Part shown: positions 57,200 to 64,000 of the stretch, piece after piece
Layout of the letters: each line of letters opens with the position of its first letter
Position numbering within the stretch: the stretch's first letter is position 1
Origin: Chara braunii
Lineage: Eukaryota > Streptophyta > Charophyceae > Charales > Characeae
Direction of reading: 5' to 3'
DNA: 64,000 nt
NCBI GenBank assembly: GCA_003427395.1
Contig: BFEA01000273.1
Span: 1,297,611 to 1,361,610 of the forward strand
Translations under genes and position numbers: made by a program
Notes under the pieces: generated by a model
Databases searched by the model: none
Seen by the model: the letters and a program-made list of their open reading frames with translations, nothing else
Told to the model about the DNA's origin: nothing

Positions 57200-57640
57200 C
57201 GTCTTCTCTTGTCTGACGTTCCAGGGGGTCCTCTATCACTTCCAATTCCCTGGTGAATGTTTCTCTCTCCTATTGTGGCACGTACAACAGTGCCTTCTCA
57301 TCCTCTCCCAACGAAAAGTTAGCCACCCACTCGCTAATTTTCTTCTCCATCCATGCATCCTCTCCCTTCGTGCAACTTGTCTCTCCTCTATCTTCCCTAC
57401 GCCTCCTTTCAAGGGGTTCTTCTTCTTCTTCTTCTTCCTTTGCTACTACTTCTGCTTCAGCAACCTTTCTCCTTTCTCCCCCCTTTTGCTCTAATCTCCT
57501 CATCTCTTCCTCCAACCTCTTCGTTTTCGCCTCCTGCTCCTCTGCGATTGCTTTTAATGTTGCCTGCTTAAGGAGCCCCTTCTTCTGTTTCTTCTCTCTC
57601 CTCTCCTGCATAATGGTGGCGATCCGGGTCTGCTAGGCTT
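57200..57640 (-). pseudogene. Gag N-terminal coiled-coil region
   Basis: Minus-strand frame 57611-57270 is Lys/Glu-rich and heptad-like (ATLKAIAEEQEAKTKRLEEE, MRRLEQKGGERRKVAEAEVV), so a coiled coil is predicted. It ends near KKISEWVANFSLGEDEKALL. It lies upstream of the Gag core and belongs to the same element; later frames are broken. Confidence 0.55.
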
Positions 57641-58159
57641 CGGATTGGGAGGCAGTACTCTTACCACTACGGGTGTCAACCATGGTGTCTGGTGCACAAC
57701 CGGACAACGGTTCCACTCCTCACCACTTAGACTCTTCTCCCCCTGATTGACAAACCTACTGACTCGAACTAAGGACTTCACTAGGGTCTCTAGCCTAGAC
57801 CTATTCTAAGGCTGTCACTACAAGACCTGTTGCTGATCATGAGGCATTTAAAGAGATCCCCCGTAACTCCTCGGGAATTATTTAACGTCGCAGACAGGAC
57901 GACACGATCAGCAGGTCCTCTCAAAACTTAGACGGCCTATCCGGGACAGTCAAGTCGTCAGACACAGTCTTTAGCCTTACTCAGCCCGTGCGGGTTTGGT
58001 CAACAATGCCCTATCCTTCATCCACAAGAGTTCCTATCACTTGGACAAAAGAGACTCAATGTAGAAAGAAGAGAAACAAACTTGACTCAGCAACTGCCAC
58101 AGTGTGTGTGCACATCCATAGGGCGAGAGGGTAGGCTGAAGGCTTGGCGATATTATACA

Positions 58160-58360
58160 GGCTCCAACTTGGTCAAAGTCGTGGTCAACAGTCTTGGTCA
58201 ACACCTTGGTCAACACTGCAGTTAATCCTTGGGCAACCCCCGGTCAACCCCCAGTCAACCCCTGGTCAACTTCCTGTCAACGCCTATCAACCTCGGTCAA
58301 CGACCAGTCAACTCTCTTGGTCAACGCTTTCGGTCAACTCTGGTCAACTCCGGTCGGCTA
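58160..58360 (-). promoter_or_regulatory. Leader repeat of TTGACC words (W-box-like cluster)
   Basis: In the untranslated leader between primer-binding site and gag, the plus strand has about thirteen GTCAA words, mostly GGTCAAC, every ~10-25 bp. On the element strand these are TTGACC/TTGACT, the W-box core bound by WRKY factors in plants. Tandem duplication of one short unit explains the cluster; a regulatory role is inference. Confidence 0.6.
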
Positions 58361-58439
58361 TGGCTGTCGGCATCTTCTTCCTAGCCACCCTTCTCCTTCC
58401 TTCCCTCCACCTCGCCTCCTTCTTCTTCACCCCGTCTAT

Positions 58440-58717
58440 ATTCTCTCTCTCCTCCTTTTTTTTTTTTTTTTTTTTTTGGTCTCGCCTTTCACCTCATCAG
58501 CTATGGCTTCTTTCACCCTTCTCGGTATCCCCCTCTGTCCTCTCTTTCACCCTCTTTGTTACTCTGTGGTCGAGCTTCGCGCCTATGGCCGCCCCTTCAC
58601 TTCGTGGGACCGCACGACACACTTCACATGTACGTGACAACCAAACTTGTATCACTCATCTCTCTCTCTCTCTCTCTCTCACCGTAGCGATGTCTTCAAC
58701 GCAGGTACGTGGAAAGC

Positions 58718-58770
<53 letters not shown>
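58440..58770. repeat. T-run and (CT)n tracts in element leader
   Basis: T21-22 near 58458-58479, CT dinucleotides at 58660-58681 and 58726-58768. They give the long Ser/Leu-rich plus-strand frames here, which are artefacts. Confidence 0.9.
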
Positions 58771-58775
<5 letters not shown>

Positions 58776-58914
58776 GGTCTTCTTTGCAGGTTCGCGCGGC
58801 AGCTTCTTCAACCTCCGGGTTTGCTATGTCGGACTTTTTCTCTGGTGGCTACCCAGCTATGGCGCGTAGCTCTCCCTACGCATACGACGATGCGCGTGGA
58901 ATAACGGGTACCAA

Positions 58915-58925
58915 CTCTGATACCA
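58915..58925 (-). other. Primer-binding site for initiator tRNA-Met
   Basis: The minus strand reads TGGTATCAGAG, followed by TTGG, starting one base inside the right LTR. It matches the conserved plant retrotransposon primer-binding site complementary to the 3' end of tRNA-iMet, and it fixes both LTR edge and element direction. Confidence 0.92.
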
Positions 58926-58926
58926 A

Positions 58927-59840
58927 TGAAATCAGGCTCGCTTTCTTTCACACATCACATGCATGCAAACAGGATGCGCAGCAAACAGGTGACAAGCGCC
59001 CACTCCAAACTCAGCAGAACACAATTCAGATACAAGTTCACTTTGAATGGCTATGGCGAGACAACGCCTGTACAACTCCCTGTTCGCACACACAGGATCA
59101 CCATGGATATCCCACCCCCATACACTGCACACTCACACACTCACACGATGAAGTCTATCTACAGCTATGACGGCTATAGCCACAACTAACCTATCACTAT
59201 GGCTAAGCTCCTCTCTCGCCCACTTCGTCTTCGGGCTCACTGCAGACCACCTCGCACAAGTCGTTGTGGCAGCGCTTCCGCATGGCTTACGCAGGAATGA
59301 ATGCATGGCTGGGCGTTGCCTATTGATTTATACTTTTGTGGCTCGTTGGTCTGGCCCTTTCCCACGCCCGTGGTGCACACAGTCTCATGCGGTACTTGCT
59401 TGACTAGACTAGGACTGATTGGGACGGGGACTGCTGACTCGACACGGGTAGACTCCACCACTTGCCCACTTGCCTCAGCCTAAACGTGAGCAACTTCGAA
59501 AGGTCACTGCTGGAACCTTTCGGAAGGCCGTGGACTTGGACTTTCACTACTGTAGCAGCTACGACCTTGACCCTTCAAGATTGTAGCAGCTATGACCTTG
59601 AACTTTCACAGGAGCTACAACTACGACTTCTAGACCTTGCTAAGACTCCTACCCGACAGGTTTACAAATCGAACCCCTACTACCTACGGACCCTACAACA
59701 GTCTACCAACTGTTACAAATACACAGGTCACGGGTTCAACTCTCGGGGTCGACACAAATATTGTACATAGGTAAGGTGATGACTAGGGGTGGAGCTCTGG
59801 GATCTGAATCGGCTACCGCAAACATGTGAATATTATTTCA
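58927..59840 (-). repeat. LTR (5' LTR of the minus-strand element)
   Basis: 914 bp, aligned along its length with 49742-50622. It has its own duplication of TGTAGCAGCTAYGACCTTGA (about 59550 and 59583) and a CAGTCTCATGCGGTACTTGC insertion near 59379. Reading frames inside it repeat those of the other LTR and are not genes. Confidence 0.93.
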
Positions 59841-59844
59841 TATG

Positions 59845-60760
59845 AAAGTCTTGAAATTTAGTTTCTTTGGGATTTTGACGTGATATTCATGTTTTGAGAG
59901 ATTTGTACATGTGAGGCACACCAATATGTAATTGAAATATAGTGGTCACAATCCCTAAGTAGCAACCTGGTGATGATGTTTTTTTGGAAAGAAAAAATGA
60001 ATTCTTGTCTTTTGTATATAACTATATATCATCAAGTAGAGCTGCCCAATAAATTGTATATTTGTTCTGCGATAATATCATTTATTGACTTTAGGAGGTT
60101 GGTTTGAAAAACTAATTAGGAAACTCGCAGTGTGGACTACTAGCCAAGACAACAGACTTCGATTATAGCTTAGAGATATGAGAAGATGGATGACTACTTC
60201 AAGTAAGAAATCTAGTTAGGTGGTTATTTTATGGTTTGAGAGTGGGGTTCAAGAATTGGGGAAAACCTAAGATAAGAGGATTGTGTAAAATCGAGTATAG
60301 GAGGATATATTCCTTACTACATAATTGACTCAGAATCCATTGTTAAGATACCAGCGTGGTGTGTCACGAACTTGACTTAACTGAATTGTGGTGAGTGAAA
60401 GTGGAGGCTGTCGACCCCCCCCTATCATATTCTGAGTGGATTGACAAAATGGTTTGGGGTAAGACTCACGTCGAAAGTCTTCTATTATATTTTAGGACTT
60501 CAGTTTGCGATGAAAAAATACAAGTGTGTTGGGGAAATTGTAAATCCACAAAAAGGTAGAAAAAACTGAGAAAAGCAGTGTGTATCTTGATTACACCAAT
60601 AATCCAGGTACATATATGTGATCATCCACTCGTCAAAGATACGCCATCTTTTATAATATTACTTTTGTCTAGAAAGGATAACGAATGAATATCAATGTTG
60701 CTTTATTTGATAAGTAACATTATCGACTAGGCTGCCAGCTGTCTGATGGGGAGATGTCGG
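59845..60760. other. AT-rich spacer, no gene recognised
   Basis: No frame above background. CTAGGCTGCCAGC at about 60728 resembles the MITE terminal repeat CTAGGCTACCAGC, but no partner end was found within 600 bp. Confidence 0.45.
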
Positions 60761-60764
60761 ATGG

Positions 60765-61010
60765 AACGAAGAGGAGGAGGACGAGTCCGTGCCATAGAGG
60801 AGGAAGAGGAGGAGGAGGACGAAGAGGAGGACAAGGAGGAGGAGGAGGAGGAGGAGGAGGAGGAAGAGGAGGAGGAGGCCGAGGAGTAAGAGGCTGTGGA
60901 GATAGAGGACGAGGAGGAGGAGAAATACGAGGCAGAGGCGATTGAGGATGAGGATGAGAAGGAAGAAGAGGAGGAGGAGGTTGTGATATTGAAGTAGATG
61001 AGGAGGGGAG
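60765..61010. repeat. Purine (GAG/GGA) low-complexity tract
   Basis: About 240 bp of almost pure A/G on the plus strand with GGA/GAG periodicity. Minus-strand poly-Ser or poly-Leu frames and the plus-strand Gly/Arg frame follow from it and are not believed. Confidence 0.9.
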
Positions 61011-61029
61011 GAGTGAGGGGGCCTAAGTG

Positions 61030-61960
61030 ATTGGCCGCGCGACAACCTCCACCGACCTTCCCCTTTTTTCCTCTTTTATTTCTTGTCTCGTTTGGTATTA
61101 ATCGATTGTTCGATGAATCAATCAATCAATCATTCAATAAATCAATTGGCAAAATGAACATGTTATCCGGGAAAAGAGGACGTTACATTACAGATTGGTA
61201 CTCGTATGTCATTATTTAGAGGGTGAATTCTCTTGTGGAAATGAACCTTCAAATTGACTGCCTTCAAATTGTAACTTAGGATAAGAGAAATGAGCCTGAA
61301 GGACATGATTGACTGCCTTCAAATTGTAACTTAAGTGAAAGAGTGAAGAGTTTGAACTTCGGTTTGCAGTGCTCTAGGAGTAAGTTCGTTAAATAAACAT
61401 GAACTAATGAAAACTCAGGATATAAAATGTGAGCACCAAAGATAGGAAATTACAATCATAATTGAAATTCAAGTAAAGCGTGAAGGCGATGACACATTGA
61501 GAATGTCAAATAATTTCAACGTCGGATTCCAATGCATTTTGATGTTTTTGATTAACAGAAACTCACGTGCAGTTTTATAATGAACACAATTATGAAACAT
61601 TGTGAATTTCAAAAAATTGAAACCTTTCAGAGGTCGTGTGAAAAATCCGTTTGTAATGTTGTAGTCGTCATGTTTGATAACCTCCTCCTAGTAAGACAAT
61701 GCTCTTTCCTGACTCACCTCATGTTCGTGGTATGTACACCACGTTGCTCGATTGCCCTCCAAAAACTTGCAAAAATGAGTAACACCATTTCGACCATTCA
61801 AATAATAATTTGTAATAAAATTCCTTGTAGAATGTGGGCTAAAATAGTCACGAAGAACCCACGTAGCTACCATTAGGGTTTCGTTTGAACCAGCGTGTTG
61901 GATGTTTTTCAGGAAATCACTTGTTGTTAGTGCAAAACTCCCTGTAAAGCATCACCGAAT
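61030..61960. other. Spacer, no gene confirmed
   Basis: GACTGCCTTCAAATTGTAACTTA occurs twice in 70 bp (about 61257 and 61311). AATC repeats near 61115-61135. Minus-strand frames at 61560-61880 might be the decayed 3' end of the DUF7869-like remnant, but I cannot show this. Confidence 0.4.
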
Positions 61961-63700
61961 TATCTCAAACCAACATAAATTTAAGAAAGTGTGTTTTGGA
62001 GATACCTTCGATACCAGTCGCAACTGTCGGTTTTACGATATTTATCCAATATGTCAATCTATGGAGGAAGATACACTTAGGAGACTTTTCGCGGGATTGC
62101 TCTAAGAGTTCGAAAAACTTGTCCATGATATAAGCGTATAAATCTTTCAATTTTTTTGAGAAGACGTTTAAAGTGGCATCAACGTTTGTATGGGTATGCC
62201 CAACCATCATGAAACCCATTTCTACTTCTTTGAAAATTTTGAACTTGACCAGAATTACAACCAATGCAAATATGTATTTATTCTTATTCTCCCGTCAATA
62301 CTTATCAGCATGAATGTGTAGAAATTGTGAAAGCGGCTTCCCACTCTTCTGCATTTCAACGAGGGTTCTTAAGAGATAAGTAGTGGTAGATTGGTAGTGC
62401 TCAAATTTGAAATATGAAATTCACGTGTACACATAAATACAAGGATCTCTACTGTGTGCAATGACACCTAGGAGGTATATTTCATTATCATCTCGTGTCT
62501 AAGCACTTTCGAGTAATTAGTCTGACCAATATGGGGAACAATCGTTTTCTTTGGATCATTGCGGTCAATGATGAGACATAAACACTCATTTGGTCGGATC
62601 ATCGAATCAACCTCCATTCGATCGTAGTGGAATCTGTGCGCGAGTTGCTGCTTTTGGCGAACTCTCATCTCCTTCTCTGATTGTTGTCGGTTACGAGGAA
62701 TAATACATATTTTATACGTTTTTTTAAAGTGTGACAGTTCGCGCACTTCGTGAATATGTTAGAGTGTGAAAGTATAATATGATAGAAGTGTTTTTGCCAA
62801 ATCTTATAAAAATTCGATTTGGAGATGCTACCATAAAGTATGATAGAATGCACTATTAAATCGATCTTTTTGCGAAAGCAGTGGACTGGCTTCGCGTATC
62901 AAGTCTGTTATCCTAACCTTACCTTCTGCTTCATCGAAGCCGTTCTTCGACTTTCGCGTGCTGTTTTCAGGCATGACCTATCACTAGGCATACCACGCAC
63001 GTGTAGCTCACACCCCTGGCCTGGGCCAGCTTGAGATGGTGTGGCAGAGTTGGAGCCGCCCTGCAATCGAGATCTGCGACCTGGGCACACTCAATAATTC
63101 CTTGCATCATAGGAGTGGCTGCATCTTGAAATCCGTATTGCCAAGTGAAGTTTTGGTCTATAAACCGCACCTCGATGGACCACCTTGTTCGGCATACTGT
63201 GTGCATGACACTCAAAGAATTATTTCATGCATGCGAGCACGCCAATATTCATTTTTGTTGGAAGACATTTACCCGTAAGCCCATTGTTGAAACACTTCTT
63301 GTACTTACAAAATGTATTATGAGAGACACAATGAACATTGCAATACGTCTCGCAACACATACAACATTGTAACTCTAGTGGTCAGACGCGTCTTTACCCC
63401 TCCCTGTAGACCATGAAAATTTGAAGGCTCTTTATCCATCACTCTGATTGTCGTTGTGCAAACTTACTGTACAATGTTTTTTCAACTTTGCAGACTTCTT
63501 CCGGCGAGATGTTGTAACAACATTGAAACTTGTCATATTCCATGCTGCATATTATAAGCATTTTTTTTTTTTTTCCGATCGCATTTCTTTCGCCCTTTTG
63601 TAATGTTTTTTTTTCCCTAGAAGTTATATTGACCAGACCATACAATTTTCTCTCCGCTGGGAGAGATGCAAACAAAATTCGCAATATTGTCATTTTTTTT
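61960..63700 (-). pseudogene. Broken DUF7869-type gene (transposon-associated family)
   Basis: Four minus-strand pieces line up in one direction. 63693-63439 has QCCYNISPEEVCKVEKTLY, like the Cys-rich start of this family. 62853-62665 has SNFYKIWQKHFYHII and FTKCANCHTLKKRI, a CX2C module. 62746-62468 has RVRQKQQLAHRFHYDRME and ECLCLIIDRNDPKKTIVPH. 62420-61965 has LHIHADKY-stop-RENKNKYIF and VEMGFMMVGHTHTNVD. I recall the last two as the DUF7869 core, in which D-x-x-W-RENKN and GHTH are typical; here the Trp codon has become TGA. Frame changes near 62700 and elsewhere make it a pseudogene. Function of the family is unknown; many copies occur in plants, algae and animals. 62860-63430 may be an intron or decayed coding sequence. 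Confidence 0.55.
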
Positions 63701-64000
63701 TCAGAGCTCTTGCTGGATGTGTTCGACGTAGAGGTGCTTTAAACAAGAAACGCACAATGAAAATGAACTTTTGACGGACTTGCTTGTGCGATGGACAATT
63801 CGTCTTAGGTATAATCGGTGGCTACCAACTCCGTATCACTGTGGCTACTTTGCCTTGACGACATATTGGAAAGGGGTTGTTCTTTCGATGAATATTCAAT
63901 GCTTACGAACTACATAAGCTCTTCATCATAGGTTGTGAACCACTAGCCATGACCAGGTGAAAGTCCTTCGCTATGTTGAATGTTCCACGTCAGAGACCCG
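63701..64000. other. Window end, no gene recognised
   Basis: No frame or repeat of note. Further parts of the DUF7869-like gene may lie beyond the edge. Confidence 0.5.

Larger units (their letters stand above)
49742..59840 (-). mobile_element. Ty3/gypsy LTR retrotransposon, nearly full length, with nested insertion
   Basis: Minus-strand element of 10,099 bp. Two LTRs (881 and 914 bp) begin TGAAATCAG and end TTTCA on the plus strand. TATG flanks both sides (49738-49741 and 59841-59844). A primer-binding site for initiator tRNA-Met adjoins the right LTR. Reading leftwards, gag, zinc knuckle, protease, RT, RNase H, integrase and a C-terminal module follow in Ty3/gypsy order. Frameshifts and stops break gag-pol in many places, so it is not autonomous. 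A 1351-bp inverted-repeat element interrupts integrase. LTRs differ by scattered substitutions and separate internal duplications, so the insertion is not recent. Confidence 0.93.

Noticed and set aside
58144-59170. Long plus-strand frames (241, 153 and 147 codons)
   Set aside because: They run antisense through the retroelement leader, its GTCAAC and CT repeats, and the LTR.
60728-60740. CTAGGCTGCCAGC as the left end of another MITE copy
   Set aside because: No matching right end or core block was found within several hundred bases.
60692-61125. Poly-Ser and poly-Leu minus-strand frames
   Set aside because: Direct translation of the GAG/GGA purine tract.

Overview
This is a gene-poor, repeat-dominated window of a plant-type nuclear genome. 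The best-supported gene is an intact mitochondrial HSP70 (37257-39425, +). The rest is mostly Ty3/gypsy chromovirus-type retrotransposons, short DNA transposons with terminal inverted repeats, degenerate tandem repeats and microsatellites. The retroelement primer-binding site matching initiator tRNA-Met, the chromodomain gypsy elements, the DUF7869-like gene remnant and the plant-type mtHSP70 suggest a streptophyte. A charophyte alga such as Chara is my best guess; this is inference and was not checked by search.

Layout. 1-90: G homopolymer. 0.7-4.2 kb: a badly decayed gypsy element on + (zinc knuckle, protease trace, RNase H, integrase, chromodomain; no reverse transcriptase seen), then pyrimidine-rich sequence and a CT/CTAT microsatellite (5.63-5.90 kb). 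7.43-7.99 kb: a candidate inverted-repeat transposon. 9.1-18.0 kb: one old composite repeat family, including a 2.5-kb tandem duplication (9635-12113 and 12114-14656), a third diverged copy, and an unidentified protein-coding remnant. 19.8-20.35 kb: five ~120-bp repeats containing hairpins, followed by a CAATCTTATGG array (20.6-21.4 kb). 21.4-28.9 kb: no recognisable genes. 28.9-33.1 kb: a family of ~290-bp MITE-like elements, two of them with 8-bp target duplications. 34.6-36.7 kb: SINE-like and hairpin repeats just upstream of the mtHSP70 gene. 40.5-42.6 kb: tandem repeats downstream of it. 43-49 kb: pyrimidine-rich spacer with small tandem duplications.

49742-59840 is a structurally complete gypsy element on the minus strand: two LTRs (TGAAA...TTTCA), a tRNA-iMet primer-binding site, gag, protease, RT, RNase H, integrase and a chromodomain-like tail. 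It carries several frameshifts. Its integrase region is split by a 1351-bp inverted-repeat element (51252-52602) that made a perfect 8-bp duplication (CCGGGCGG); joining the flanks restores the reading frame. That guest element contains two long near-perfect hairpins. 61.96-63.70 kb on the minus strand holds a broken copy of a DUF7869-type gene.

The genes do not form a pathway. The window shows a single housekeeping gene embedded in layered transposon insertions. Single-base Ns cluster at 12.5-15.4 kb, so that stretch is less reliable.
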